A stretch of DNA of 42,609 nucleotides from RGIG8748 sp045544515 (GTDB lineage Bacteria; Bacillota; Clostridia; UMGS1810), in contig JAZPZD010000001.1 in the NCBI GenBank assembly GCA_045544515.1, forward strand, positions 1 to 42,609, written 5' to 3'. The notes under the pieces were generated by a model. That model saw nothing but the letters and a program-made list of their open reading frames with translations, did not search any database and was not told the DNA's origin. Both the position numbers and the translations under genes were made by a program. Below are positions 24,982 to 33,552 of this stretch, one piece after another. How positions within the stretch are numbered: the first letter of the stretch is position 1; the number at the start of each line of letters is the position of its first letter.

Positions 24982-25776
24982 TTATTTATTCATTTTGCGT
25001 GCTTTCTGGGCACAGGCATTTACTGCATTTATAACCGAGGCTCTGAAGCCGTCGTTTTCCAAAGATGCCACAGCATCTATAGTGGTACCTCCCGGGGAGC
25101 ACACCATATCCTTGAGCACACCGGGATTAAGCCCTGTTTCCATCTGCATAAGAGCACTGCCCAAAAGCGTCTGCGATGCGAGCATATAGGCGTCCTGCCT
25201 TGCTATGCCCTGCATAACCGCCGCATCTGCCATAGCCTCTATAAACATAAAGGCGTATGCAGGTCCGCTGCCGCTTACAGCTGTGCACGAATCCACAAGG
25301 CTTTCCTTTACACGCAGGGTTCTGCCTGCACCGGAGAAGATTTTCTCTGCAAAGCAGAGCTCTTCTTCGTTTGTTTTGTCATCGGGAGCAACGACCGTCA
25401 TTCCCGCACCGGACAAAAGATTGATGTTAGGCATTGTTCTTATAACCTTGACATCGCCCAGGATTGACTTTATATAATCTATGGTTATTCCTGCAGCGAT
25501 GGATACATAAACCTTGTCCGAATAACCCTTTGTGCCTTTGATATCACTTAGAAGTTTTTCAAAGGAGTTGGGTTTTACACACAATATTATGTAATCCGAG
25601 TTTGCTATGAGTTCTTGCAAATTTGTTACATTTATATTAAGGCTTTTGACCTTGTCCGATATCTCGAGCGAGCACACAGATATGTCGCATTTTTCAAAGC
25701 CGGCTTTTTCAACAGCACCGCAAAGTATGGCACTGCCCATATTTCCAGCACCGACAAAGCCTATTTTGTTATTCAT
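24982..25776 (-). CDS. proC: Pyrroline-5-carboxylate reductase
   Basis: 264 residues. The enzyme reduces pyrroline-5-carboxylate to proline with NAD(P)H in the cytoplasm. The N-terminal Rossmann motif is KIGFVGAGNMGSAIL, and the C-terminal signature is DMVCSPGGTTIDAVASLE. The ATG at 25776 is preceded by GGAGGTG; an in-frame extension upstream has no similarity. It is divergent from walR across a 280-base gap. Confidence 0.95.
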   Translation of the reverse strand: MNNKIGFVGAGNMGSAILCGAVEKAGFEKCDISVCSLEISDKVKSLNINVTNLQELIANSDYIILCVKPNSFEKLLSDIKGTKGYSDKVYVSIAAGITIDYIKSILGDVKVIRTMPNINLLSGAGMTVVAPDDKTNEEELCFAEKIFSGAGRTLRVKESLVDSCTAVSGSGPAYAFMFIEAMADAAVMQGIARQDAYMLASQTLLGSALMQMETGLNPGVLKDMVCSPGGTTIDAVASLENDGFRASVINAVNACAQKARKMNK

Positions 25777-25979
25777 AAAAACACCTCCGTCAGCATCCAA
25801 AAAAGACGCGATACCTACAAAGTATAACACAAAGAGACTTTGTTTGTAAAGAGTTTTTTAACAATTTTTTAAAATATTATGTAAACAATTTGCCCCTACA
25901 CAACATCTTGTGACAAACAGTTTTCATGCCCTAAAATATAGTGTGGGGATTTTGTCTTTGTTTTGTAACTTTAGCCGCC

Positions 25980-26008
25980 TTGACTTTTATATGGGGTTAT
26001 GTTATCAT
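25980..26008 (+). promoter_or_regulatory. SigA-type promoter of walRK
   Basis: TTGACT (25980-25985), a 17-base spacer and TATCAT (26003-26008). The start of transcription would be near 26015, about 45 bases before walR. No WalR box was found right here. Confidence 0.7.
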
Positions 26009-26060
26009 AAAACTGATATATAATGTAATTATTCTCATACAAAAGGGGGCATTTTTTAAA

Positions 26061-26750
26061 ATGGACAATCTTATTTTAGTTGTTGATGACGAAAAACCCA
26101 TAGTTGAAATACTTAAAGTAAACCTTATAAAAAGCGGTTACCGCGTTATCGAAGCCTACGATGGCATAGAGGCTGTCAACAAGGCTCTTACAGAGGAACC
26201 CGACCTTATACTTCTCGATGTTATGCTGCCCGGACAGGACGGCTTTTCGGTGTGCAAAAAAATCCGCGAAACCTCCAGTGTGCCCATCATAATGCTCACC
26301 GCAAGAGAAGAAGAAGTAGACAAAATACTCGGCCTTGAGCTCGGTGCAGACGACTATATGACAAAGCCGTTTTCTTTAAGAGAACTCATGGCAAGAGTTA
26401 AGGCAAACTTAAGACGCACACAGCTTGCTGCAACGGAAGATGCCGCAGGCGAAATACTCACCTTTGGCGAGCTTAACATAGACATAGAAAAGTACGAAGT
26501 CAAAAAGAGAGGCGAGGTTATAGAACTTACATTCCGCGAGTTTGAGCTTCTTAAATTCCTCGCTACCAAGAAGGGCAAAATCTTTTCCAGAGAAAACCTG
26601 CTTAACAAGGTCTGGGATTATGAATTCTACGGCGATGTGCGTACTGTCGATGTTACCATCCGCCGTTTAAGAGAAAAAATCGAGGACAACCCCAGTATGC
26701 CTGCGTATATTATGACCAAGCGCGGCGTGGGATACTATTTCGGAGCGTAA
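26061..26750 (+). CDS. walR: Response regulator WalR (YycF)
   Basis: 229 residues. WalR governs cell-wall metabolism genes in low-GC Gram-positives. The receiver domain (1-120) has the acidic pair D9/D10, the phosphorylated Asp53 (LILLDVMLPG) and Lys102-type TKPF. The OmpR/PhoB winged-helix domain (about 130-229) has ELTFREFELLKFLA and RTVDVTIRRLREKIE. Start at the ATG at 26061, with AAAAGGGGG upstream; the frame extends 40 codons further without similarity. walK begins four bases after its stop. Confidence 0.94.
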   Translation: MDNLILVVDDEKPIVEILKVNLIKSGYRVIEAYDGIEAVNKALTEEPDLILLDVMLPGQDGFSVCKKIRETSSVPIIMLTAREEEVDKILGLELGADDYMTKPFSLRELMARVKANLRRTQLAATEDAAGEILTFGELNIDIEKYEVKKRGEVIELTFREFELLKFLATKKGKIFSRENLLNKVWDYEFYGDVRTVDVTIRRLREKIEDNPSMPAYIMTKRGVGYYFGA

Positions 26751-26753
26751 ACA

Positions 26754-28541
26754 ATGTTTAAAAGTCTTAGCCTAAAGATTGCAATGATGTTTGTGCTTCT
26801 TACGATATCAATTATTATTCTTATTGGTTCGTTTATGACAGGAAGCATAGGCACATTTTATGACAACGAATTCAAAAATCTTATGTCGCTTGTTTTCAGC
26901 GAGGATTATGTAAAGCAGCTAAACAAGAGCATAGACGCCGGAGCCAAAGCCGAGGATATCTACGAAAATGTAAGTGTATACTCGGGTCAGCTTGGCGTGG
27001 ACTCTTTTAGAAACATATATCTCCTGGACGGAAAAAGCGGCAAAACGATAGAAAACCTCACCACAAACACGCAGCTCTCAAAAAGCCTGGAAATTTCGCC
27101 CAATATCATCTCCGCCATAAGCGGCAAAACAGGCTCGGAGGCGGTGTCGGGTTCGGGATATATGGACTATGCCGTTCCGCTTACAGAGGGCGGCGAGGTA
27201 AAATACATTGTATATGTATGCGACACAAAAGAAGAAACCAACGAGGTTATGAGCTCTATCTTTACCATAATGATTCAGGCACTTCTTATAGGCTTGGCTC
27301 TTTCGGTGCTGTTTTCTATTCTTCTTTCAAAAACCATCATTCTCCCCATTCAGTCGCTTACAAACAAGGCAACAAAGCTCTCCGAGGGTGATTTTGACCA
27401 GATAATCGAAGTGCGTTCAAACGACGAAATAGGCAGACTTACAAATACATTTAACCTGATGGCATCGGAGCTTAAAAACACTCTGGGCGAAATCCAGAGC
27501 GAAAAGGACAAGTCCGATACCATACTTTTGCATATGACAGACGGTGTTGTGGCTTTTAACAACATGGGCGAACTTATACATATCAACCCTGCGGCACGGC
27601 AGCTGCTTAAGGCTGACGGCACCAAGGACATAACCTTTAATTCGCTCTTTGGCGAGATTACAGATGTATCGGTGGAAAAGGTCCTCTATCTGCCGCACTT
27701 CAAGAGCGCAGAAAGGCACATAACCACCGACACAAACGAACTGAATGTGCATTTTGCTCCGTTTAAGACGACAGACGGCTCGGGCGGACTTATTGCGGTT
27801 ATTCAGGACATCACCGAACAGCAAAGACTCGACAAAGCCAGAAGAGAATTTGTCGCGAATGTTTCGCACGAATTAAGGACACCGCTTACCACGGTAAAAA
27901 GCTATGCCGAAACCCTCACCGATGTGACAAACGACAACAATATGGACCCCGATATGTTCAGGTCTTTCTTAAAAATCATAAACGACGAAACAGACAGAAT
28001 GACAAGACTTGTAAAGGATCTGCTCCTGCTTTCCAGACTTGACTATTCGCTCAAGGATATGCCCAAGGAAGCCTTTGACATAAGCAAAATGATAAAATCG
28101 CTGACCGAAAGGCTATCTATGTCTACCAAAGAAAAGCAGCAAACCCTTACCTACGAGCCCACAAACACCCTGCCTATGTATGTCGGTTCGCCGGACAGAA
28201 TAGAGCAGGTGCTGATAAATGTAATTACAAATGCTATCAAGTACACCTCGCGCGGCGGACACATACTCATTACCACGATGTATATGTACAACTCCATCTG
28301 CATAAAGGTCATTGATGACGGCATAGGCATACCCAAGAACAAACTCTCGCACATCTTCGAAAGATTTTACCGAGTAGACAAGGCCCGCTCGAGAGAAATG
28401 GGCGGAACAGGACTCGGCCTTGCCATAGCAAAGGAAATCGTAGAGGCTCACGACGGCACCATCGAAATAAAGAGCAAAGAGGGCAAGGGAACCGAAGTGA
28501 TAATAAACCTACCCATTACAGCAGAAGAAAGCGACTTTTAG
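26754..28541 (+). CDS. walK: Sensor histidine kinase WalK (YycG)
   Basis: 595 residues. Two transmembrane helices (about 8-30 and 168-192) flank an extracellular sensor domain. A HAMP domain, a PAS domain (about 250-355), HisKA with the phosphorylated His near 372 (VSHELRTPLTTVKSY), and the ATPase domain follow. The latter has the N box (NVITNAIKYTSRG), G1 (DDGIGIPK) and G2 (GGTGLGLAIAKE). WalK phosphorylates WalR; YycH and YycI, encoded downstream, are its usual membrane modulators. Confidence 0.93.
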   Translation: MFKSLSLKIAMMFVLLTISIIILIGSFMTGSIGTFYDNEFKNLMSLVFSEDYVKQLNKSIDAGAKAEDIYENVSVYSGQLGVDSFRNIYLLDGKSGKTIENLTTNTQLSKSLEISPNIISAISGKTGSEAVSGSGYMDYAVPLTEGGEVKYIVYVCDTKEETNEVMSSIFTIMIQALLIGLALSVLFSILLSKTIILPIQSLTNKATKLSEGDFDQIIEVRSNDEIGRLTNTFNLMASELKNTLGEIQSEKDKSDTILLHMTDGVVAFNNMGELIHINPAARQLLKADGTKDITFNSLFGEITDVSVEKVLYLPHFKSAERHITTDTNELNVHFAPFKTTDGSGGLIAVIQDITEQQRLDKARREFVANVSHELRTPLTTVKSYAETLTDVTNDNNMDPDMFRSFLKIINDETDRMTRLVKDLLLLSRLDYSLKDMPKEAFDISKMIKSLTERLSMSTKEKQQTLTYEPTNTLPMYVGSPDRIEQVLINVITNAIKYTSRGGHILITTMYMYNSICIKVIDDGIGIPKNKLSHIFERFYRVDKARSREMGGTGLGLAIAKEIVEAHDGTIEIKSKEGKGTEVIINLPITAEESDF

Positions 28542-28582
28542 GTTTTAATTTTCTTGAAAATGTTATAGGTTTTTAAAGTGAG

Positions 28583-28615
28583 TGTAATGTTTTTGTAACA
28601 ATTATATAGTATAAT
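28583..28615 (+). promoter_or_regulatory. WalR box and -10 element before the exported protein
   Basis: TGTAAT-GTTTT-TGTAAC (28583-28599) is a perfect match to the WalR consensus TGTWAH-N5-TGTWAH. A perfect -10, TATAAT, follows at 28610-28615, and no good -35 is present. The box overlaps the -35 place, as expected for an activated promoter. This suggests direct WalR control of 28667-29125 and possibly yycH and yycI. Confidence 0.72.
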
Positions 28616-28666
28616 GTTATCGTAAGGTTATATTCAGATGTTTTTACTACAAAAAGGATGATTTAT

Positions 28667-29125
28667 ATGAAACTCAAAAAGTTAATTACTATAGTTCTTG
28701 CTATTTGCATATTTGTTTTGCCGATATCGGCATTTGCATCGGCAGAGACCCTTGCCAAGACTTTTACAGGCAATGCGGACTACCTCATAGATGTCAAGAA
28801 CCCCGAGGCAGCTGTTTCCTCTACCGCAAGCAAGACTTGCGTTATTTCGGCAGTGGCAGTTCCCGGTACTACAGTTACCCTGTATTCACTCGATGCCGAA
28901 TCCGGCAAGTACATAAAGCTCTACATTGATGGCAAAGCTCTCGAAACAGTAGTTGGTGCGAGCGGTCTTTATGCACAGAGCATAGAGCTTGGTTCCGGCA
29001 CAAATAACATCATGGTAGTTGCTTCAAACGCAAATGTTACCGAAGATGTAAAGCTGGAAATCACATTGGTTAAGAATAATGTGGCAGATATTATCCGCAA
29101 TATCTGGCAGGCTATTATTGGCTAA
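28667..29125 (+). CDS. Small exported protein of the Wal locus
   Basis: 152 residues. A signal peptide (MKLKKLITIVLAICIFVLP, cleavage near ASA-ETL) is followed by a beta-rich domain of about 125 residues with AVAVPGTTVTLYSLDAESG. The fold may be Ig-like; no family recognised. Preceded by a perfect WalR box, so it is likely a wall-stress or wall-growth protein made under WalR control. Start at 28667 with AAAGGA upstream; the ATG at 28658 overlaps that site. walK precedes it and yycH follows. Confidence 0.8.
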   Translation: MKLKKLITIVLAICIFVLPISAFASAETLAKTFTGNADYLIDVKNPEAAVSSTASKTCVISAVAVPGTTVTLYSLDAESGKYIKLYIDGKALETVVGASGLYAQSIELGSGTNNIMVVASNANVTEDVKLEITLVKNNVADIIRNIWQAIIG

Positions 29126-29149
29126 TCCGATAAAAGAAGGAGACCAATT

Positions 29150-30568
29150 ATGAAAAAAGAAACCTTTAAGACCTTAATATTGGTTTTACTGGTGATAAGC
29201 AGCATAATATTGACCGTTAATAACTGGTTTAGTGAAAAATTATGGCCCGATGGCTATAATTTTTTTTCTAATATAGCCAACTTTTTTGCTGCGGACAAAA
29301 CCCCAAAGAGCTATTATCTGTCCAAAGAGAATGTGTCAAACCCGACCAAGATAATAGTAAACAATCTGGAAAAAAGAGGGCTTTATACACATACTTCCAC
29401 CGATTTTAACAATATGGTGGAACCAATCAAAGCAATTCTCAAATCCGGGCTGGAAAAGAAAACCTTTGAAAAAAGCAGTGCCGATGCGTGGAAAGACGCC
29501 CTTAAATACAAATCCATATATATGTCCTATCCGGTAGAATACGAAAGCGGCGTTTTTTCGGCAATTATGGATACGCCCATTTCGTCTGTAGAGGATGGTC
29601 TGGTGCAGGAGTTCATCATTGTTTCGGGCGATGACATAACCGCAAAACCGCATCTTCTCATAAAAAATCTCAAGGACTCAAGCTATATCGACATAGTTCT
29701 GGATACCGATATTTTAGAGATCGATGCGATAATAGAAAAATACGCCACGCACTCTATAGGAGAATATCCTTTTTCCTTTGAATTAAACTTTGACAAAACT
29801 GGCGACGCTGTGGAACAAAAGGTAATAATCGAGCCGCAGGTAATCCTGTCTATAAACCCCACGGTTTCTTCTACCGTAACCGAAACCAATTATTTTGAGG
29901 AAATATCCGACGACAAGGAGCTCTACACTGACCTTTTGCGCTCGTTTGGTTTTAACACATCAAACATCCGCAAAAATGTCAATGTGGATAATTCCATTGT
30001 TTTTGCCGAAAACTACGGAAACATAAAGATGTACCCCGACGGACTTCTGGAATACCGTTCACTCGACGGCAAAAACGGCATAGAAATAGGCAAATCCACT
30101 TACTTTTACGATACCTTTATAGACTGCATAGAGTTTGTAAACAATGTCTGGGATACTGCCTGCAACGACAAGAATATGAACATCAATCTTTCTTATGTAA
30201 AAACCGGCTCTTCACCAAACAGCTTTTCTGTCGGCATAGACTATTTTGTAGACGGTATGGAAATCATATCCGGACTAAAGGAAACCGACTCCCACCCCAA
30301 AATGAACCACGCTATAGAAATAGAGGTAAACAACTCGGAGATTGTATCCTACAGACAGATTGTAAAAGGATACGAACGAAACAGAGACCAGGTGGAATGC
30401 AGCAGTGTAATAGATGCTCTTGACATACTCATGGCAAACGAGAGCATAAAATCCGACACCATTACAAGTCTGTATCTGGCTCACTATCCGCTGCGCGAAA
30501 GGATATATTCGCCCTGCTGGATTGCAAAAACCGCAAAAGACGAAATACGGATTATAAAAAACAACTGA
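29150..30568 (+). CDS. yycH: YycH-family regulator of WalK
   Basis: 472 residues. One N-terminal transmembrane helix (about 7-25) and a large extracellular part ending in an region with LYLAHYPLRERIYSPCWIA, which resembles the YycH/YycI C-terminal folds. In Bacillus, YycH and YycI bind WalK through their membrane helices and modulate its activity. Sequence is divergent, but the position after walRK supports the assignment. GAAGGAGA precedes the ATG. Confidence 0.78.
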   Translation: MKKETFKTLILVLLVISSIILTVNNWFSEKLWPDGYNFFSNIANFFAADKTPKSYYLSKENVSNPTKIIVNNLEKRGLYTHTSTDFNNMVEPIKAILKSGLEKKTFEKSSADAWKDALKYKSIYMSYPVEYESGVFSAIMDTPISSVEDGLVQEFIIVSGDDITAKPHLLIKNLKDSSYIDIVLDTDILEIDAIIEKYATHSIGEYPFSFELNFDKTGDAVEQKVIIEPQVILSINPTVSSTVTETNYFEEISDDKELYTDLLRSFGFNTSNIRKNVNVDNSIVFAENYGNIKMYPDGLLEYRSLDGKNGIEIGKSTYFYDTFIDCIEFVNNVWDTACNDKNMNINLSYVKTGSSPNSFSVGIDYFVDGMEIISGLKETDSHPKMNHAIEIEVNNSEIVSYRQIVKGYERNRDQVECSSVIDALDILMANESIKSDTITSLYLAHYPLRERIYSPCWIAKTAKDEIRIIKNN

Positions 30569-30586
30569 CCAAGGGGGTATTTGTGT

Positions 30587-31384
30587 ATGAATCTCGGAAA
30601 AGTCAAGACCTTTCTTATTATACTTTTTCTTGGCATAAACATCTACCTTGCGGCTTCGCACTTCTTTGCAACGCGTTTTTTTGTGGACAACAAAACAGTG
30701 GAGCAAACTCTTGAAATACTAAAAAGTCACGACATTACGATTGATAAAGCAACAATCCCCCGATATACAGTAAATCTCAAAAACATAGATACAAGCAACA
30801 TCGTCTACAACAAAAAATTCAAAAACAAAACCAAAGACGGCGTTTTTTCTGTTTCGGGTGACGACTTTTCCTGCGAGATAGACATTCACGGCAAAAGCAC
30901 CTCTGACAAAGCCATAAAAAATCAAATAAAAGAATTTCTTAAAGATGCAGGCTTTTCGGTAAAATATATGGACTTTGGCAAGGTCAAAAAAACAAATGAC
31001 AACAAGGGAAAAACCTTTAGTATAAACTGCAAGGTAAACGGCTACAGAATATTTGACAGCAAGATAGATGTGTGCGTGGCAGACGGCACTATACAGCTAA
31101 ACGGCAGGTGGTTTGAACCGACGGAGAGCGATGTGGTTTCTGCATCGCGTTCCCGCCAGTCCGTATACATCACAAGCATCCTGGTCAGCCTTATTCAAAA
31201 CGAGGATATCGTGCCAAACGCTCCCGTTTCAATCAAAAAAATAGACTGCGGATATCTGTCGGGCAGTCTTTATGCAGGCGGCGGACACATAGAAACAACA
31301 GCCCGTCCGTATTACAAGCTGACCGACAAACACGGCAACACCTATTACTATGATGCCAAAGACGGCTCTTACTTAAAAAATTAA
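30587..31384 (+). CDS. yycI: YycI-family regulator of WalK
   Basis: 265 residues with one N-terminal transmembrane helix (KVKTFLIILFLGINIYLA). The rest lies outside the cell, and the C-terminal segment with RPYYKLTDKHGNTYYYDAKDG is typical of YycI. It probably pairs with YycH to control WalK. I chose the ATG at 30587, nine bases after AAGGGGG; a TTG at 30581 is less likely. Confidence 0.82.
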   Translation: MNLGKVKTFLIILFLGINIYLAASHFFATRFFVDNKTVEQTLEILKSHDITIDKATIPRYTVNLKNIDTSNIVYNKKFKNKTKDGVFSVSGDDFSCEIDIHGKSTSDKAIKNQIKEFLKDAGFSVKYMDFGKVKKTNDNKGKTFSINCKVNGYRIFDSKIDVCVADGTIQLNGRWFEPTESDVVSASRSRQSVYITSILVSLIQNEDIVPNAPVSIKKIDCGYLSGSLYAGGGHIETTARPYYKLTDKHGNTYYYDAKDGSYLKN

Positions 31385-31415
31385 AATATATTTATAATAT
31401 CGGAGGAATTCAAAA

Positions 31416-31757
31416 ATGGCAAAATCAAGAATACCCATGGGAATGGGTGGAAACATGAACAATATGATCAAGCAGGCACAAAAAATGCAGCAGAATATGC
31501 TCAAGATGCAGGAAGAAATCGAAAAAGAAGAATTTGAGGCAAGTGCGGGTGGCGGTGCAGTAAGTGTAAAGATGTCCGGCAAAAAAGAACTTGTATCTGT
31601 AAGCATCAAACCCGAGGCAGTAGACCCCGACGATGTAGAGATGCTCGAGGACCTCATCCTTACTGCAGTAAATGATGTGCTTGGCAAGGTAGACCAGGCA
31701 AACGCATCAAAAATGAGCTCCATCACCGGCGGAATGAACATCCCCGGCTTATTCTGA
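31416..31757 (+). CDS. YbaB/EbfC-family nucleoid-associated protein
   Basis: 113 residues. A small dimeric DNA-binding protein family with a tweezer shape. Met/Gln-rich helix (NNMIKQAQKMQQNMLKMQEE) and the motif GGGAVSVKMSGKKELVSVSI are diagnostic. Usually found by dnaX and recR; here it follows the Wal operon instead. GGAGGA lies before the ATG. Confidence 0.93.
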   Translation: MAKSRIPMGMGGNMNNMIKQAQKMQQNMLKMQEEIEKEEFEASAGGGAVSVKMSGKKELVSVSIKPEAVDPDDVEMLEDLILTAVNDVLGKVDQANASKMSSITGGMNIPGLF

Positions 31758-31778
31758 TTTAAATAGGGGGATTTGACC

Positions 31779-32276
31779 ATGAAAACGCAAAAAATAGTTG
31801 TTTCTTCAATGCTTGCCGCTCTTGTGTGCGTGCTCACCTTCGCCATAAGGATACCCCTGCCTACAGGATATGTTAATCCCGGAGATGTTGCAGTAATTCT
31901 TTGCGGCTACTTTCTGCCGCCTGTACTTGCCTTTGTTTCGGCAGGAATAGGCTCGCTTTTTGCAGATGTGTTTTCGGGATATGTACTGTACGCACCTGCG
32001 ACCTTTATAATAAAAGGTATCATGGCTGTGCTTGCGTATTGGGGTTTGGCAAAGAGCAAAAAAAAGCACGCAAAATTCGCAGGAATATTTTTTGCCGAAG
32101 CTTTTATGGTAGTCGGTTATTATGTTTTTGAGGGTTTTGTCTACGGTTTTTATCCGTCGTGTGCCAACATAATCCCCAACTGTGTTCAGGGACTTTTTGG
32201 ATTTGCAGCATCAATACTTATAATCAAATTGCTTGTTAAAAACAAGATTTTCACAAAAAACAACCCCCGATTGTAG
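31779..32276 (+). CDS. ECF transporter S component
   Basis: 165 residues, about five to six transmembrane helices. The N-terminus, with RIPLPTGYVNPGDVAVILCG and GIGSLFADVFSGY, resembles substrate-binding S components of energy-coupling-factor vitamin transporters. Substrate unknown; the energising EcfA/EcfT genes are not in this window. Start at the ATG at 31779 (AGGGGG eight bases upstream); a TTG at 31773 is too close. The stop codon lies within the loop edge of the terminator hairpin. Confidence 0.82.
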   Translation: MKTQKIVVSSMLAALVCVLTFAIRIPLPTGYVNPGDVAVILCGYFLPPVLAFVSAGIGSLFADVFSGYVLYAPATFIIKGIMAVLAYWGLAKSKKKHAKFAGIFFAEAFMVVGYYVFEGFVYGFYPSCANIIPNCVQGLFGFAASILIIKLLVKNKIFTKNNPRL

Positions 32277-32290
32277 GGGGTTGTTTTTTT
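32259..32290. terminator. Bidirectional terminator, contains the ECF stop codon
   Basis: A 10-bp perfect stem, AACAACCCCC with GGGGGTTGTT, around GATTGTA, and T-tracts on both strands. The stop of the plus-strand ECF gene falls at 32274-32276, at the loop edge. The minus-strand split gene ends just beside it at 32289. It should serve both. Confidence 0.9.
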
Positions 32291-32660
32291 AGCATCTTGG
32301 AGCGATATTGTTGTCGCCAAGGCAGCCCTTTTCGGGCGGGAAAAATTCATCCACAGGGAAGTGAAGCTTTTCAAAGAGTTCACAAGGATTGCTCTCTGTG
32401 GAAACTGTACATTCATCTCTGGGAATACAAAAATCAATTACAGGAATGAGCAGCTGTACATCTCTTATAAGTCTTACGATTGTAAAAAGACCAAGAGTAA
32501 TAACTACCTTTCTTCCATTTTCGCTTTCTGATATATCATCATCAAACACCTTGCATATGCTTTCGGGGACAGAGTTGACATCTGTTTCACCGCAACAGCA
32601 ACAGCAGTTTGACTCTGTCGGCTCTACAATTTTTGCACCGAGAGCAACGGGGTCAACCAC
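32289..32660 (-). CDS. Split cysteine-rich gene, 3' part
   Basis: The C-terminal 123 residues of the protein whose beginning is at 42354-41890. Text starts VVDPVALGAKIVEPTES and continues with five cysteines in a row and CVPD-like CIPRDECT. From memory, in many Clostridia a single protein of roughly 280-300 residues holds both this and the FGSEGN segment found in the 5' part. The frame opens only eight codons upstream of 32660 after a TAA, and the GTG at 32660 has no Shine-Dalgarno, so it is not a separate gene. Function unknown; cysteine richness and the possible sporulation promoter of the 5' part suggest a spore-coat-type protein. Confidence 0.8.
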   Translation of the reverse strand: MVDPVALGAKIVEPTESNCCCCCGETDVNSVPESICKVFDDDISESENGRKVVITLGLFTIVRLIRDVQLLIPVIDFCIPRDECTVSTESNPCELFEKLHFPVDEFFPPEKGCLGDNNIAPRC

Positions 32661-33504
32661 TTCTGTTTGTGCCAGCTCTTGATTTTAAAATCCTGTTTGC
32701 ATTTTCAAAATCCTCGTCACTTATTATCCTTAAGCTTTCCCTTGTATGGAAATATCTGTTTTCCTCGCTTACCTGCTGTCTTTTGCAAAGAAGAAAGTCT
32801 ACCGTTTCCGACTTGTTATTTACAAGAACTCCCTTGTACACAGGATTGGTAAGTATTCGCCTTATACCTTTTGCATTCCAGAGGCAGCCTTGCTTTGTGG
32901 GGATTTTGTTCGAATTAAGGTAGGCGCAGATTTTTCTCAGACCCATATTCTGATTTACATACAGGTCATATATCTTTTTTACTGTGTCTGCCTCGGTGCT
33001 GTTTATCTGCATAGTGTATGTATCCTCTTTGTCGTAGCCGTAGATTACATTTGGTACTCTGCCCCTTTTTGCCCCTTGTTTTTTGCCGAATATTATTTTT
33101 TTGGAAAGAGCACACGATTCCTCCTGTGCAAGTGCAGCAAAAAGTGTAAGCACAAACTCCGACTCGCCCAGAACCTTTTGGTTGGCACCCACAAAAATAA
33201 CATCTATTCCCCTTGATTTGAGAATACGGATACCTGTGAGAAAGTCGAGTGTGTTTCTGGCAAAACGGCTTATGTCCTTTACAAGCACCGCATCAAACAT
33301 CCCTTTTTTGCTGTCTTCCAGAAGACGCATAAATTCGGGCCTTTTTTGCATACTTTTGCCGCTTATTCCTCTGTCGGCATAGACAGCAACCAAAGTGTCG
33401 CATCTGCTTGAAGCATACTGCTCAAAGAACTTTTTCTGATTTACGAGAGAGTTGAGCTGCTCCTCGCTTCCGGTAGATACTCTGCAATACGCCGCGTATC
33501 GCAT
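32653..33504 (-). CDS. Serine recombinase of the intervening element
   Basis: 283 residues. The resolvase domain (about 1-150) has catalytic Ser10 in YCRVSTGSEEQ and the helix with KDISRFARNTLDFL. The Recombinase domain (about 165-260) has LRKICAYLNSNKIPT and ILTNPVYKGVLV. The zinc ribbon and coiled coil of most large serine recombinases (450-550 residues) are missing. The last four codons and the stop lie beyond the GGCACA repeat, in the interrupted gene's sequence. It presumably cuts and rejoins the element ends, as SpoIVCA does for skin. Six G residues eight to nine bases before the ATG may serve as Shine-Dalgarno. Confidence 0.87.
   Translation of the reverse strand: MRYAAYCRVSTGSEEQLNSLVNQKKFFEQYASSRCDTLVAVYADRGISGKSMQKRPEFMRLLEDSKKGMFDAVLVKDISRFARNTLDFLTGIRILKSRGIDVIFVGANQKVLGESEFVLTLFAALAQEESCALSKKIIFGKKQGAKRGRVPNVIYGYDKEDTYTMQINSTEADTVKKIYDLYVNQNMGLRKICAYLNSNKIPTKQGCLWNAKGIRRILTNPVYKGVLVNNKSETVDFLLCKRQQVSEENRYFHTRESLRIISDEDFENANRILKSRAGTNRSG
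32668..32673 (-). repeat. Junction repeat at the left element end
   Basis: GGCACA on the minus strand, followed 13 bases after its first base by GT (32660-32659). The identical pair, at identical spacing, occurs at 41902-41897 and 41889-41888. Matching bases between the two ends in this stretch are about 11 of 15. This is the likely left attachment site (attR/attL type). Confidence 0.65.
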
Positions 33505-33513
33505 AAAAAAACA

Positions 33514-33540
33514 CCCCCCGATTAATTGTATGTCGGGGGG
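33514..33540 (-). terminator. Terminator between SLH gene and recombinase
   Basis: Minus strand: CCCCCCGA pairs with TCGGGGGG, followed by TGTTTTTTT, immediately before the ATG of the recombinase. It should stop transcription from the SLH genes and so insulate the recombinase from them. The 3' arm of the hairpin is also the only candidate Shine-Dalgarno of the recombinase. Confidence 0.8.
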
Positions 33541-33552
33541 ATTGTATTAATA
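33525..33552 (-). promoter_or_regulatory. Candidate SigE-type promoter of the recombinase
   Basis: CATACAAT (33532-33525), an exact match to the SigE -10 consensus CATACAMT of Bacillus. TATTAAT lies 13 bases upstream (33552-33546), five of seven matches to KMATATT. Transcription would begin near 33518, inside the terminator's 3' arm, so that hairpin would not form in this transcript. Based on consensus only; the A/T-rich background makes chance matches possible. Confidence 0.38.

Noticed and set aside
32289..32660. Independent small gene starting at the GTG at 32660
   Set aside because: No ribosome site, frame begins mid-domain, and the sequence fits as the end of the protein that starts at 42354.
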